A stretch of DNA of 64,000 bases from Lysobacter firmicutimachus (GCF_037027445.1 NZ_JBANDL010000002.1:3410001-3474000), one strand, 5' to 3'; positions 1 to 10,003 are shown, counted from the stretch's first letter. Notes: generated by a model from the sequence alone, not told the origin. Program-made: numbers and translations.

Positions 1-1397
1 GGCTGGCCGACGCCGACCGGCACGCTCTGTCCGTCCTTGCCGCACACGCCCACGCCCTCGTCCAGGGCCAGGTCGTGGCCGATCATGCGGACCCGCTGCA
101 TGGTCTCTGGGCCGTTGCCGATCAAGGTCGCGCCCTTGACCGGCGCGGTGATCTTGCCGTCTTCAATCAGATACGCCTCGGTGGCCGAGAACACGTACTT
201 GCCGCTGGTGATGTCGACCTGGCCGCCGCCGAAATTGACCGCGTACAGGCCCTTCTTGACCGAGCGGATCATCTCTTCCGGGTCGTGGCTGCCCGCGAGC
301 ATGTAGGTGTTGGTCATGCGCGGCATCGGCAGATGGGCGAAGGACTCGCGGCGGCCGTTGCCGGTCGGCGCCATGCCCATTAGGCGCGCGTTGAGGGTGT
401 CCTGCATGTAGCCGACCAGCACGCCGTCCTCGATCAGGGGGGTGCAGTGGGTCGGCGTGCCCTCGTCGTCGATGTTGAGCGAGCCGCGGCGGCCTTCCAG
501 GGTGCCGTCGTCGACGATGGTCACGCCCTTGGCGGCGACCCGCTGGCCCATGCGGCCGGCGTAGGTCGAGGTGCCCTTGCGGTTGAAATCGCCTTCCAGG
601 CCGTGGCCGACCGCTTCGTGCAGCAGCACGCCGGGCCAGCCCGAGCCGAGCACCACCGGCATCACCCCGGCCGGCGCGTCGATCGCGTCCAGATTCACCA
701 GCGCCTGGCGCAGCGCCTCGCGCGCCAGACGCTCGGGGCGGTCGCCGCCGAGCAGTTCGGCGTAGCTGTAGCGGCCGCCGCCGCCGGCATAGCCGCTTTC
801 GCGGCGGCCGTTGTGCTCGACGATGATCTGCACGTTGAGCCGCACCAGCGGGCGCACGTCGCCGGCCAGCACGCCGTCGCTGCGCGCCACCAGGATGGTG
901 TCGACGCCGCCGCTGAGGCTGACGATGACCTGCTTGACCCGCGGGTCGGCGGCGCGCAGCAGCTTGTCGAGCCGGCGCAGCGCTTCGACCTTGGTCTCGT
1001 TGGCGACCGAATCGATCGGGTCTTCGCTGGGATACAGCGAACGTCCGCCGCCGCGGACCAGGGCGCGGGCCGCATGCGCGTTGCCCTCGCGGGCGATCGC
1101 GCGCGCCGAGCGAGAGGCCGCCAGCAGCGCCTCGCCGTTGATCTCGTCGGAATAGGCGAAGCCGGTCTTCTCGCCGCTGATCGCGCGCACGCCGACGCCC
1201 TGTTCGATCGAATGCGAGCCGTCCTTGACGATGCCGTCCTCGACGCTCCAGCTCTCGCGGCGTGCGTGCTGGAAGTAGAGATCGCCGAAATCGACGCCCG
1301 GACCGAGCAAGGCGCCGAAGCTGCGCTCCAGGCCGCCGGCGTCGAGCCCGGCGGGCAGCAGGAGGCGGGTTTCGGCGATCTGCAGAGGAAGGGTCAT
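1..1397 (-). CDS. tldD: TldD, metalloprotease (3' end outside window)
   Basis: Zinc metalloprotease of the TldD/PmbA (U62) family, cytoplasmic. With PmbA it degrades unfolded or leader-bearing peptides. Translating the minus strand from the ATG at 1395-1397 gives [20 protein letters not shown] and continues open to the window edge for about 465 residues. TldD is usually about 480, so only a short C-terminal tail is missing. The diagnostic [11 protein letters not shown] metal-binding motif is visible (codons near 620-650), as is a glycine-rich C-terminal region. It is the last gene visible in the maf-rng-yhdP-tldD series, 168 bp downstream of yhdP. The family assignment is firm; substrates here are unknown. 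Confidence 0.95.
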   Translation of the reverse strand, partial: MTLPLQIAETRLLLPAGLDAGGLERSFGALLGPGVDFGDLYFQHARRESWSVEDGIVKDGSHSIEQGVGVRAISGEKTGFAYSDEINGEALLAASRSARAIAREGNAHAARALVRGGGRSLYPSEDPIDSVANETKVEALRRLDKLLRAADPRVKQVIVSLSGGVDTILVARSDGVLAGDVRPLVRLNVQIIVEHNGRRESGYAGGGGRYSYAELLGGDRPERLAREALRQALVNLDAIDAPAGVMPVVLGSGWPGVLLHEAVGHGLEGDFNRKGTSTYAGRMGQRVAAKGVTIVDDGTLEGRRGSLNIDDEGTPTHCTPLIEDGVLVGYMQDTLNARLMGMAPTGNGRRESFAHLPMPRMTNTYMLAGSHDPEEMIRSVKKGLYAVNFGGGQVDITSGKYVFSATEAYLIEDGKITAPVKGATLIGNGPETMQRVRMIGHDLALDEGVGVCGKDGQSVPVGVGQ

Positions 1398-1523
1398 GAG
1401 GGAGCCGTGAAGTCGTGGTGGGGCCATCTTAGGCGGCCGGGACGGCGCGTGGACGGGCGGACGGCGAAAAACGCCGATCGCGCGCCCCTGCGCAACGGGA
1501 ACGTAGGACAGATGGTGGCGTGA

Positions 1524-1549
1524 GGGCCGCCGATCAATCCCGGCGGCCC
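1524..1549. terminator. GC hairpin between yhdP and tldD
   Basis: An 8-bp GC-only stem (GGGCCGCC / GGCGGCCC) with a 10-nt loop sits between yhdP and tldD. It lacks a T-run on either strand, so it may only attenuate or stabilise mRNA ends. Confidence 0.3.
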
Positions 1550-1565
1550 CTGTCGCGGCCGGCGT

Positions 1566-4500
1566 TCAGCCGGCCGGCGGCGTCGTGGCGGCGGCGCGGG
1601 TCTGTTCGCGGGTGACCACTTCGACCTTGGGCTCTTTCCACGGCCCGGTGACCCGGTAGGTCTTGGAAGCCAGGCTGCCCAGCGGACGCTGCAGCACTGC
1701 GTTGGCGGCCGCGCCGATCGCCGCGCCGACCGGGCCGGCGGCGAGCGCGCCCACCGCCGTCAGCACGTTGGCCGCCTTAGGCCGTACTTCGATGGTCTGA
1801 TCGTAGCGCTGCGCACGCAGGTCGGCGGCGCCGCGGATCGAGATCGCCGCGGCCGGGCCGTCGATGGTGAGGTCGTCGCTGCGCGCGCTGCCGTTGCCGA
1901 AGCGCACCGTGCCGCCGATCCGGTCGAAGGCGAAGCCCTTGGAGAACAGATCGCGGAAATCCAGGGTCAACCGGCGCGGCAGCTGGGCCACGCTGAGCAG
2001 CCCGAGCACGCGCCCGGCGCCGGGCTCGATCTCCAGCAGGCGGCCGTCGCGCGCATCCAGGGTCAGGCTGCCCTCGAGCGAGCCCAGGGCGAAGCCAGCC
2101 GGGCTGCCCGGCCAGCCGGCCTCGAACTTGGCCTTGGCGCGGCCGCCGCCGATCTGGTTGGCGAAGCCGAAACCGTTCATCAGCGCGCCGACGTCGCCGC
2201 TGTCGACGCTGAGGTTCAGATGCGTGTGCGCGTTCGCGCCGCGGCCGGTCCAGTCGCCGCTGAGGTCGATGGCCTGCTTCGGCGCGCGCGTGCTGATCTG
2301 TTCGATGCGCATGCCGGCCGCGGTCGGCCGGGTCCGCACGCTGGCCTGGCCCAACGGCGCGTCGCCGACGCGCAGGTCGGCGATGTCGAGCAGCAGGGCC
2401 GGAATCTGCGCCGGGTGCATGCCTTGATCCTGGCCCGCGCTCGCGGCGTGCGCCGGCGCCGCCGCACTCGCGCTTGCATTCGGCCCCGCGCCGCCTGCAG
2501 GCGCCGGCGCGCGCCAATGCACGCGGGCGAAGCGGCCGGCGATGGCGCCGCCCTCGCCGCCCGGAATCAGCACCGCGCCCTCCAGCGCCGCGCCTTCGGC
2601 ACGCACCGCGGTCGCGCCGCGCGGCGCCGGGGCGACGATGATGCGGGTGTCGGGGAAGTTGCCGCCGATCAACTGCAGTTGCTGCGCGCTGACGTCGATG
2701 CGTTGCAAGGCCAGGCCGCCGCCCTCGCCGCTGCCGCCGTCGCCGTGGGCCAGCGCGATCCAGTCGACCGCGTCGAGCTGCGCTGCGCGTCCGGTGGCGA
2801 TCAGGCCGGCGGCCGGCGGCGCCTCGTCGACCCGGTTGCTGCCCAGCGCCACGCGCACGCCGGTGCGGCCGTTGACGGTGCGCGCACGAACCGCCAGCAC
2901 GTTGCCCAGCGATACGCGCACATCGCCGCTGCCGAGCGGCAACGGGGTTTCGACGGTCGTCGGCAGACTCGCCGCGGCCGGCTTGGCCAGCGGCGCGGGG
3001 AAGCTCAGCGCGGTGCCGACCAGGTTGGATTGCAGGCGCAGCACGGTCGGCGCCGGCGCGGCCACGCCGGTGGCCTTGACCGCGGTAGTCGCGCCCGGGC
3101 TCTTGGGAATCGAAATCGCCGCGGTCCACAGCGAGCGCCCGTCCAGGTAGGGCTTTAGCCAGGCCAGTTCGTCCGGGCCGCGCGCGATCAGTTCGTCGGC
3201 GCCGGAGGCGGTGTCGAGCGCGGCCTCGAACACGTTGCCGCGGTCGCGCACGTACTCGTCGCCGGCGCGCAGCGACAGCTTGCCCGGCGCGCCCTCGTGC
3301 AGCACCGCCAGCTCTTCGGCGCGGAAACCGCCGCGGCCGTATTCGGCGCGGCCGCGCACCTGTTCGAAAGCCAGCTTCCAGCGCGGGTCGGCCAGCCTGG
3401 CGTTGTCCAGCGCGACCGTACCGGCGATGCGGGTCTGGCTGTTGGGCCGCAGCGGCAGTTCCATTTCGAAACCGACCTGGGCCGGGCCGCTGGCGCGCAC
3501 GTTGTTCAGGGTGTCGGCATGGTCCTTCTGCAGCGGACTGTGCTTGAGCAGGGCCACCAGTTGCGCCGCATCGGCGGCGCCGTCGGCTTCGACGCGCAGG
3601 CGGCCGTCCTTGTAGCGATCGATGCCGGCCTCGACCCGGCGCACGCCGACCCCGGCCATGCGGCCGTTGCCGATGACGCTGAAACCGTCGGCGACGAAGC
3701 GCACGTCGGCGTCCAGCCCTTCCACCGCCGGCCACTCGGGCTGGAACTTCACCACCGCGCCCTCCAGCCGGGCGCTGGCCTCGAACAAGCCGTTGTTGCG
3801 GTTGAACGGCCAGTCGTCGAGGTCGCCGGAGATCACCGCATGGGCATCGCTCAGGCGGCCGCCGACCAAGGCGGTGTCGAGCCAATGCACCAGATGCGCC
3901 GACATCTTGTCGCGGATCCAGAAGCCCTTGGCGACCGGTACCTGGGTCGGGTCCAGGTCGGCGGCGATGTCGATCCACGGTCGGGTGCCGTCGCCCTGCC
4001 ACCACAGGCCGCCGCGCGCGCGCACGCCGAAACCCTTGCCCTGCACGCGCAGCGCGGTGGTGCCGATGCGCCAGCCGGCGCCCTCGCGCCAACCGCCGAC
4101 GCGGCCGTCGAGGCTGACCGTATGCGCCACGCCGAAACCGGTCGGCCAGTCGAAACGCATCGGCGAGGCCGGATCGAGGTCGAGCACGAAGCCGTCGGCA
4201 TCGCCTTCGAAGCGTCCCGACAGGCCCTGCAGCCCGGGGCTGGAACCGACCGCGTCGAAGCCCAGCGCCTGGATCCGGCCGCTGGCGAACAGAGGCCCGT
4301 TGCGGCGGCCGTTCACGGCGATCTCGCTCAGCGATACGCGCGGCTTGGCAGTCTCTAGCCAATGCCGCAGGCGTTCGGGCAAGGCGTCGCTGAGCGCGAC
4401 CACGGCGATCAGCGGGCCGGCGTCGATGCGCGGCGCGCGCAAGGCATAGCGCTCGCCGCCGGCGACGGCGAGCCCGTCCAGGGTCTGCACCTGCTCGCCG

Positions 4501-5477
4501 CTGCCGATGCGCAGGCGCTGCGCGTCGTAGCGCCAGCCCTGCTCGGTCAGGCGCCAGAACGACAGGGTTTCGACATGTTCGAATTCGGTCCGCGCCGGCG
4601 CGGCATCGGCGTGGGCGCCGTGACGCTCGGCACGCAGGCCGACCCGGTCGAGCGCGGCCGACACCGTCACCGCCGCGACCCGGTGCCCGCGCAACTCGGC
4701 CCAGGCCTCGGCGCGGCCCTGGCCGGACTCGATCCGGATTCCGGCCAGTTTCAGCAGCGGCGACCAGCCCGCGAGGTCGGCGCGGGTGGCGCCGGCGTAG
4801 GCGCGGCCGTCGCCGCGGCGGCGGTCGAAATCCAATACCGCGTCCAGCGGCGTCGACGGCGCCCCGGCGACGCCGACGCTGGGCCACACCCGCGCGCCGG
4901 CACGCACGCGCGGCCCGTCCACGCGCAGGCGCAGGTCGATCTTGGGAATGCGCGCTTCGACGCCGAGGCTGGGCGCGATCACCGCCAGCTTGCCGTCGAT
5001 CACCTGCAGCTCGCCCAGGCCTTCCAGCGCCGACAGCGGATCGCGCTGCGGCGCGCTGTCCTGGCCGGGCAAACCGCGCACTTTCCAGCGCCCGTCGCCG
5101 GCGCGCTCCAGAGTCAGATCCAGGCCCTTCAGGCGCAGCTCGGAGAACGACTGCCCCGGCAGCAGGCCGGCGTAGACCGACACCAACATTTCCGCATCGC
5201 CGATGGTGAACGCCTGCGCGCCTTCGCCGATGCGCAATCCGTCCAGGCGCAACAACGGCCCGCGCCGGGTCCACTGCGTCTGCACCCGATCGAACGCCAC
5301 CGGCCGCCCGGCGCGCTGGCTCAGCCATTGCGCGACCTGCTCGGGATGGCTCTCGGCCAGCGGCAGCACCTGGCTCGCCGCCCCCAGCAACACCGCAACC
5401 AGCACCAGCACGATCGCGACGCCATAGAAGGCGCCACGACGGGCCATGCGCAGGCGGCGGCGCAGGGGGGTGGGCAT
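1566..5477 (-). CDS. yhdP: YhdP family AsmA-like protein
   Basis: Very large (1303 residues) inner-membrane-anchored protein of the YhdP/AsmA-like family. In E. coli these proteins form long hydrophobic-groove bridges that move phospholipid to the outer membrane. One N-terminal transmembrane segment (about residues 15-37, GAFYGVAIVLVLVAVLLGAA) is followed by a long periplasmic, beta-rich stretch. The DUF3971-like middle and AsmA-like C-terminal end fit the family length of about 1270. It is encoded directly downstream of rng, as in many gammaproteobacteria, and upstream of tldD. The start ATG at 5477 was chosen because it precedes a basic n-region (MPTPLRRRLRMARR) and the membrane helix. No defects seen. 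Confidence 0.93.
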   Translation of the reverse strand: MPTPLRRRLRMARRGAFYGVAIVLVLVAVLLGAASQVLPLAESHPEQVAQWLSQRAGRPVAFDRVQTQWTRRGPLLRLDGLRIGEGAQAFTIGDAEMLVSVYAGLLPGQSFSELRLKGLDLTLERAGDGRWKVRGLPGQDSAPQRDPLSALEGLGELQVIDGKLAVIAPSLGVEARIPKIDLRLRVDGPRVRAGARVWPSVGVAGAPSTPLDAVLDFDRRRGDGRAYAGATRADLAGWSPLLKLAGIRIESGQGRAEAWAELRGHRVAAVTVSAALDRVGLRAERHGAHADAAPARTEFEHVETLSFWRLTEQGWRYDAQRLRIGSGEQVQTLDGLAVAGGERYALRAPRIDAGPLIAVVALSDALPERLRHWLETAKPRVSLSEIAVNGRRNGPLFASGRIQALGFDAVGSSPGLQGLSGRFEGDADGFVLDLDPASPMRFDWPTGFGVAHTVSLDGRVGGWREGAGWRIGTTALRVQGKGFGVRARGGLWWQGDGTRPWIDIAADLDPTQVPVAKGFWIRDKMSAHLVHWLDTALVGGRLSDAHAVISGDLDDWPFNRNNGLFEASARLEGAVVKFQPEWPAVEGLDADVRFVADGFSVIGNGRMAGVGVRRVEAGIDRYKDGRLRVEADGAADAAQLVALLKHSPLQKDHADTLNNVRASGPAQVGFEMELPLRPNSQTRIAGTVALDNARLADPRWKLAFEQVRGRAEYGRGGFRAEELAVLHEGAPGKLSLRAGDEYVRDRGNVFEAALDTASGADELIARGPDELAWLKPYLDGRSLWTAAISIPKSPGATTAVKATGVAAPAPTVLRLQSNLVGTALSFPAPLAKPAAASLPTTVETPLPLGSGDVRVSLGNVLAVRARTVNGRTGVRVALGSNRVDEAPPAAGLIATGRAAQLDAVDWIALAHGDGGSGEGGGLALQRIDVSAQQLQLIGGNFPDTRIIVAPAPRGATAVRAEGAALEGAVLIPGGEGGAIAGRFARVHWRAPAPAGGAGPNASASAAAPAHAASAGQDQGMHPAQIPALLLDIADLRVGDAPLGQASVRTRPTAAGMRIEQISTRAPKQAIDLSGDWTGRGANAHTHLNLSVDSGDVGALMNGFGFANQIGGGRAKAKFEAGWPGSPAGFALGSLEGSLTLDARDGRLLEIEPGAGRVLGLLSVAQLPRRLTLDFRDLFSKGFAFDRIGGTVRFGNGSARSDDLTIDGPAAAISIRGAADLRAQRYDQTIEVRPKAANVLTAVGALAAGPVGAAIGAAANAVLQRPLGSLASKTYRVTGPWKEPKVEVVTREQTRAAATTPPAG

Positions 5478-5502
5478 CAGCGCGCCGCTCCGCGTCCTGA
5501 CC

Positions 5503-5618
5503 GGATTGGGGATTGGGGATTGGGGATTCGCAGAAGCAAAAGCACGGTCGACCCGCGTCGGTCGCAGGCTCGCCCCGACCCGCTTTCACGAATCCCGAAT
5601 CCCAAATCCCCAATCCCC
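5503..5618. repeat. GGGGATT palindromic intergenic repeat, copy 1
   Basis: Tandem GGGGATT heptamers (5503-5529) face their complement, AATCCC-type heptamers (5590-5618), across a 60-bp spacer containing GCAGAAGCAAAAGC. The unit fills the rng-yhdP spacer and can fold as a long imperfect hairpin. A second copy is at 10047-10134. Such repeats are a recurring feature of xanthomonad genomes; their function is unknown. Confidence 0.85.
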
Positions 5619-5621
5619 GCC

Positions 5622-7109
5622 TCAGAGCAGCACGACATCGAACTGCTCCTGCGCATACTGGTCGTCGGCCTGGAAGCGGATCGACTTGCCGAGGAATTCC
5701 TCCAGTTCGGCGACCGCGGCGGATTCCTCGTCGGTGATCCGCGCCACCACCTTGGGCGAGGCGATCACCAGCAGGCGCGCGGCGTCGAACTGGCGCACCT
5801 GGCGGACGATGTCGCGGAAGATCTCGTAGGTCACCGTTTCCGGGGTCTTGAGCGTGCCGCGGCCGCCGCATTCGTGGCAGGGCTCGCTGAGCTGGCGCTC
5901 CAGGCTTTCGGTGGTGCGCTTGCGGGTCATCTCCACCAGGCCCAACGGCGAGAATTCGTACACCGTGGTCTTGGCGTGATCGCGGGTCAGCGCCTTCTCG
6001 AGCTGGCGCAGCACCTGGCGGCGGTGCTCCAGGTCAGTCATGTCGATGAAGTCGATGATGATGATGCCGCCCAGGTTGCGCAGCCGCAGTTGCCGGGCGA
6101 CCGACTGCGCCGCCTCCAGATTGGTGCGGTAAACGGTTTCCTCGAGGTTGCGTTGACCGAGGAAGGAACCGGTGTTGACGTCGATGGTGGTCATCGCCTC
6201 GGTCTGGTCGATCACCAGGTAGCCGCCGGACTTCAGCGGCACTTCCTTGTCGAGCGCGCGCTGGATTTCGTCCTCGACCCCGTACAGGTCGAAGATCGGC
6301 CGCGCGCCGGTGTAGTGCTCGATCTTCTCCGCCAGCCCCGGCATGTACTGGGCGGCGAAGCTGCGCAGGCGCTCGCAGGTCTCGCGCGAGTCGACCTTGA
6401 CCTTCTCCACGTCGCGCCGGATCAGGTCGCGCACCGCGCGCAACGGCAGGCTCAGGTCTTCGTAGACGCGCTCGCCGACCTTGCAGCTGCGCGATTTCTC
6501 GGCGATCAGCGACCAGGCCCGGCTCAGGTAGGCGATGTCCTCGGCCAGCGCCTCTTCCGGCTGGCCTTCGGCGTTGGTGCGGACGATGTAGCCATGGTGT
6601 TCGGCCGACGGCGCCAGCGAGGTCACCAGGCTCTTGAGCCGCGCGCGTTCGCCCTCGTCCTCGATCCGCGCCGAGACCCCGACTACGCGGGTGCGCGGCA
6701 ACAGCACCAGGTAGCGCGAGGGAATGCTGAGCTGGGTGGTCAGGCGCGCGCCCTTGCTGCCGATCGGGTCCTTGACCACCTGGACCACGATCTCCTGGCC
6801 TTCGCGCAGCAGTTCGGCGATCGGCCGGGTCGGGGTCGGCGGCAGCGGCGCCTCGTCGCCCTCGCTCTCGCCGCTCTGGTTCGGCTTGACGATGTCGGCG
6901 GCGTGCAGGAACGCGGCACGTTCCAGGCCGATCTCGACGAACGCCGCCTGCATCCCGGGCATGACCCGTTGCACCTTGCCCTTGTAGATGTTGCCGACCA
7001 CGCCGCGGCGCCAACCGCGCTCGATGTGCAGTTCCTGCAGCATGCCGTTCTCGACCACGGCGACGCGGGTCTCGCGCGGAGTGACGTTGACCAGGATTTC
7101 TTCAGTCAT
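5622..7109 (-). CDS. rng: Ribonuclease G
   Basis: Endoribonuclease of the RNase E/G family (495 residues, normal for RNase G) that matures the 16S rRNA 5' end and cleaves some mRNAs. An S1-type RNA-binding region lies near residues 35-75 (GNIYKGKVQRVMPGMQAAFV). The catalytic metal-binding aspartates are visible in TTIDVNTGSFLG and IIIDFIDM. The Zn-link motif appears as CHECGGRG rather than the RNase E form CPRCSG. The start codon at 7109 gives MTEEILVNVTPRETRVAVVE, the canonical RNase G N-terminus. It lies between maf upstream and yhdP downstream, on the same strand. Confidence 0.97.
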   Translation of the reverse strand: MTEEILVNVTPRETRVAVVENGMLQELHIERGWRRGVVGNIYKGKVQRVMPGMQAAFVEIGLERAAFLHAADIVKPNQSGESEGDEAPLPPTPTRPIAELLREGQEIVVQVVKDPIGSKGARLTTQLSIPSRYLVLLPRTRVVGVSARIEDEGERARLKSLVTSLAPSAEHHGYIVRTNAEGQPEEALAEDIAYLSRAWSLIAEKSRSCKVGERVYEDLSLPLRAVRDLIRRDVEKVKVDSRETCERLRSFAAQYMPGLAEKIEHYTGARPIFDLYGVEDEIQRALDKEVPLKSGGYLVIDQTEAMTTIDVNTGSFLGQRNLEETVYRTNLEAAQSVARQLRLRNLGGIIIIDFIDMTDLEHRRQVLRQLEKALTRDHAKTTVYEFSPLGLVEMTRKRTTESLERQLSEPCHECGGRGTLKTPETVTYEIFRDIVRQVRQFDAARLLVIASPKVVARITDEESAAVAELEEFLGKSIRFQADDQYAQEQFDVVLL

Positions 7110-7190
7110 GGGGCGGCGCGGGGTCCAGGGCGGCGGGGGCGGCGAAAAACAACGGTACGGGGGAGACGGAAGCGGCCGGCGCCGCGCGGG

Positions 7191-7757
7191 CTAGCCGAGC
7201 CCGAACTGGCGCAGCAACTGCGCGGTTTCGTACAGCGGCAGCCCCATCACCCCGGAGTAGCTGCCGGACAGCCGGGTCACGAAGGCCTCGGCCGCGCCCT
7301 GGATCGCATAGGCGCCGGCCTTGCCCATCGGTTCGCCGCCGGCCACGTAGCGGGCGATGGTCGCCTCGTCGAGTTCGGCGAAGCTGACTTCGGACACCGA
7401 CACGGCCTGGGCCTCGCGCGCCGGCGAGACCAGCGAGACCGCGGAGATCACCCGGTGGGTGCGGCCGGACAGGCGCCTGAGCATGGCCGCCGCGTCGGCG
7501 GCGTCGCGCGGCTTGCCGAACACCTCGTCGTCGAGCACGACCTCGGTGTCCGAGCCCAGCACCACCGCGGCCGGGTTGCCGACCACCTTGAGCAGGCCGG
7601 CCCCGGCCTTCTCGCGGGCGACCCGGCGCACGTAGTCCTCGGCCGGTTCGCCGGGCTGGCGCTGTTCGGGCACGTCGAGTTCGAGCAGGCCGAATTCGTG
7701 GCCCAGGCGGGCCAGCAATTCGCGTCGCCGCGGCGACTGGGAGGCGAGATAGAGCAT
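7191..7757 (-). CDS. maf: Maf-like nucleotide pyrophosphatase
   Basis: House-cleaning nucleoside triphosphate pyrophosphatase of the Maf/HAM1-like fold, hydrolysing dTTP/UTP or modified nucleotides. The start ATG at 7757 gives [19 protein letters not shown], placing the SxSPRR substrate-binding motif at the very N-terminus as in the family; an in-frame ATG at 7769 is less likely. The catalytic region [18 protein letters not shown] and the conserved [10 protein letters not shown] near the C-terminus are present. Length is 188 residues, typical. It begins the maf-rng-yhdP-tldD series. The divergent SIMPL gene starts 125 bp away, so 7758-7881 should hold promoters for both directions. Confidence 0.95.
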   Translation of the reverse strand: MLYLASQSPRRRELLARLGHEFGLLELDVPEQRQPGEPAEDYVRRVAREKAGAGLLKVVGNPAAVVLGSDTEVVLDDEVFGKPRDAADAAAMLRRLSGRTHRVISAVSLVSPAREAQAVSVSEVSFAELDEATIARYVAGGEPMGKAGAYAIQGAAEAFVTRLSGSYSGVMGLPLYETAQLLRQFGLG

Positions 7758-7881
7758 GCGCGGAAGCATAACCCGCGCTGACTGAGCGCCAGCCGACATT
7801 CGCTCGCGCAAACCCCGTCACGAATCACGGTTCGTTAACCAGTTCAGCAAGACCCTAGCCTCGTCACCCAAGGAGCTCCAC

Positions 7882-8697
7882 ATGATCCGGTCGCCGTTCC
7901 AGCGTTCCGCCCGCACGATGCCCCCCGCCGTCTCCGCCCCCCGTCCCGCTTCCCGCTCGGCTTCGCTGCGCCCGCTGGCGCTGGCCGCCTTCCTCGCCTT
8001 CGGAGCCGTCACCGCCATGTCCGCGTCCGCCCAGACCACGCCTTACGTCGCCACCGACGGCACCCTGTTGTCGGTCTCGGCCGAATCCCAGGCCAAGCGC
8101 ACTCCCAACATCGCCACGGTCTCCACCGGCGTGGTCACCCAGGCCGCCGACGCCAACGCGGCGATGCGCGCCAACGCCGAGCAGATGGCCAAGGTCGTGG
8201 CCGCGATCAAGGCCGCCGGCATCGCCGAGCGCGACATCCAGACCAGCGGCATCAACCTCAACCCGCAGTACCGCTACCAGGAAAACCAGCCGCCGCAGAT
8301 CACCGGCTATCAGGCCAACAACAACGTCAACATCGTCATCCGCGACATCTCCAAGGTCGGCAAGATCCTCGACTCGCTGGTCGCCACCGGCGCCAACCAG
8401 ATCAACGGCCCGAGCTTCGACCTGGACGACAAGGACAAGGAAGCCGCGTTCGACGAAGCCCGCCGCGGCGCCATCGAGAAGGCCCAGGCCCGCGCCGAGA
8501 TGTACGCCAAGGCCCTGGGCATGAAGGTGCGCCGCATCGTCAGCGTCAGCGAGGGCGGCCGCTTCGCCCCGCCGATGCCGATGCCGATGATGGCCATGCG
8601 CATGGAGAAGGCCGGCGCCGCGGCCGACACCTCGGTCTCGCCGGGCGAAAACACCTTGTCGATGAACCTCGACGTGGTGTTCGAACTGGGCAAGTGA
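7882..8697 (+). CDS. Secreted SIMPL-domain (DUF541) protein
   Basis: Predicted exported protein of 271 residues with a long N-terminus. A hydrophobic segment at about residues 30-46 ends in SASAQ, a plausible signal peptidase site. The mature part matches the SIMPL/DUF541 family, with a repetitive Ala-rich helix (ANAAMRANAEQMAKVVAAIK), IAERDIQTSGINLNPQYRY, and GANQINGPSFDLDDKD. Members occur in the periplasm of Gram-negative bacteria, and some are linked to oxidative-stress protection. An AAGGAG ribosome site 6 nt before the ATG supports the start. The next small gene overlaps its stop codon by 4 bp. Confidence 0.9.
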   Translation: MIRSPFQRSARTMPPAVSAPRPASRSASLRPLALAAFLAFGAVTAMSASAQTTPYVATDGTLLSVSAESQAKRTPNIATVSTGVVTQAADANAAMRANAEQMAKVVAAIKAAGIAERDIQTSGINLNPQYRYQENQPPQITGYQANNNVNIVIRDISKVGKILDSLVATGANQINGPSFDLDDKDKEAAFDEARRGAIEKAQARAEMYAKALGMKVRRIVSVSEGGRFAPPMPMPMMAMRMEKAGAAADTSVSPGENTLSMNLDVVFELGK

Positions 8698-8885
8698 TCG
8701 TGGCCGGCGCCGACAAGCAGGCTCCGCGCGGACCCGACGGCAAGCCGGCGCGCGCGCCGGGCTACCCCGAGCCGCAACCGCGCGACCGCGACGATGCGCA
8801 GCGCCCCGGGCGCAAACCGCCGTCGCCCGACGAGGGCGGCCTGGAACGCAAGCCCGCGCCGGGCACCGACCCGGCCCAGGACTGA
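8694..8885 (+). CDS. Small proline/charge-rich hypothetical protein
   Basis: Sixty-three codons starting with GTG that overlaps the TGA of the SIMPL gene by 4 bp (GTGATC), the arrangement of translationally coupled genes. The product is disordered-looking and rich in Pro, Asp, Arg and Gly (GPDGKPARAPGYPEPQPRDR), with no membrane or enzymatic motif. A strong terminator follows at 8938-8971, which supports transcription through it. I do not recognise a family. The codon pattern is compatible with coding, but in GC-rich DNA a 63-codon frame can be accidental. Confidence 0.45.
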   Translation: MIVAGADKQAPRGPDGKPARAPGYPEPQPRDRDDAQRPGRKPPSPDEGGLERKPAPGTDPAQD

Positions 8886-8937
8886 GCGGCGCCGCCGCTG
8901 CCGTCCTGCCGCCCCGAGGCGGCCGTCACGACCGACC

Positions 8938-8971
8938 CGACGAGGCCCGCGCGAGCGGGCCTCGTCGTTTT
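8938..8971 (+). terminator. Rho-independent terminator after SIMPL gene pair
   Basis: Perfect 13-bp stem (CGACGAGGCCCGC / GCGGGCCTCGTCG) with loop GCGA, followed by TTTT. It ends the 7882-8885 transcription unit. Confidence 0.9.
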
Positions 8972-9305
8972 AGGCGTTGGCGAGCGACGCGGCCGCAAGT
9001 GGCCGACGGCCCAGGCCGACGCGCTTCGTTGCCTGCCATTCAGCCAAAGCCCAACGCCGCCGGCGCCCGCATCGGCGATCTCGTTGCAGCAATCGCGCAA
9101 GCATCGTCCGCGATCCGCCGGCGATCTGCGTCGAGGATTGGATGCCGATGCATCCGGCCCTCACGACCAAAGTCGCAAACGAGAACCGCTTGCGTTTGGC
9201 AAACCCACGGAGCAGTTTGTGATCGAAAGCCGGCTTCAGATTCGACCCCGTTCGCGGTAGGCGCACGTTGATTGTCGTTGTGTCGATCATCCAAGGAGGA
9301 AGCCC
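8972..9305. other. Gene-free spacer before tonB-like gene
   Basis: 334 bp without a supported gene. The only structure noticed is an inverted repeat CAAACG (9176-9181) / CGTTTG (9193-9198). An AAGGAGGA ribosome site lies immediately before the TonB-like ATG. No clear Fur box was recognised. Confidence 0.5.
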
Positions 9306-9983
9306 ATGGTTCGTGCGATTCCCTCTTCCCAGCTCCGCCAGCCGCTGGACGGCGTGCGCATCGCCGGCAACACCGGCGCGATCGCCTTCAATACGGTGAT
9401 GCTGTTGTTGCTGCTGGCGCCGCTGAGCGCCCCCAAGCTGCTGCTGCCGCCGGTCGACGAAGATCCGATCATCCAGATTCCGCTGCGGCCGAAGCCGGTT
9501 CCGCCTCCGGTCATCGAAGAACCGTTGCCGATCAATCGCAAGCCCGCTCCGCCGACGGTGACCCAGCCGGTGCGACAGGAGCAGCCGCCGACGATCGTGG
9601 TCGACCACCCCGATCCGGCGCCGACCGACTTCGCCGGCATCGAGCAACCGCAGATCCAGGTCGCCAAGGCCGACCCGCCGGCCGGCAGCGACCCGGGCAT
9701 CCAGACCGGCGCCAGCCTGCAGGCCCTCAACAACCCCGCCCCGCCCTACCCGCCGCAGGCGGTGCGCGACAACCTGACCGGGGTGGTCGAATTGGAGATC
9801 CTGGTCGGCGTCGACGGCAAGCCGCTCGACGTCAGCGTGGTCCGCAGCAGCGGCCACCGCATCCTCGACCAGGCCGCGCGCCGGGTGGTGCTGAGCCGCT
9901 GGACCTTCCAGCCGGCGATGCGCGACGGCCAGCCGGTGCAGGCCCGCGGCCGGGTGCCGATCGAATTCAAGTTGGCGCAGTGA
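9306..9983 (+). CDS. TonB family energy transducer
   Basis: 225-residue TonB-like protein, which would couple the inner-membrane proton-motive force (via ExbB/ExbD) to outer-membrane TonB-dependent receptors. One N-terminal membrane anchor lies at about residues 25-42 (IAFNTVMLLLLLAPL). A proline-rich periplasm-spanning linker follows (about 55-115, with PKPVPPPVIEEPLP). The C-terminal TonB domain is at about 135-225 (APPYPPQAVRDNLTGVVELE, LSRWTFQPAMRDGQPV). An AAGGAGG site precedes the ATG. No exbBD genes are adjacent, so this is one of the dispersed TonB paralogues common in xanthomonads. Its receptor partner is unknown. Confidence 0.93.
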   Translation: MVRAIPSSQLRQPLDGVRIAGNTGAIAFNTVMLLLLLAPLSAPKLLLPPVDEDPIIQIPLRPKPVPPPVIEEPLPINRKPAPPTVTQPVRQEQPPTIVVDHPDPAPTDFAGIEQPQIQVAKADPPAGSDPGIQTGASLQALNNPAPPYPPQAVRDNLTGVVELEILVGVDGKPLDVSVVRSSGHRILDQAARRVVLSRWTFQPAMRDGQPVQARGRVPIEFKLAQ

Positions 9984-10003
9984 GCGCGCGCTGACGCGCG
10001 TGT

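Noticed and set aside
1777..5871. Very long open frame antiparallel or overlapping to yhdP and rng (over 1300 codons)
   Set aside because: A GC-rich shadow frame made of Arg/Ala/Gly-rich translation without domains; the yhdP and rng frames carry clear family sequences.
4362..7781. 1139-codon plus-strand frame across yhdP, rng and maf
   Set aside because: Antisense to three well-identified genes, with low-complexity His/Gln/Arg/Gly-rich translation.
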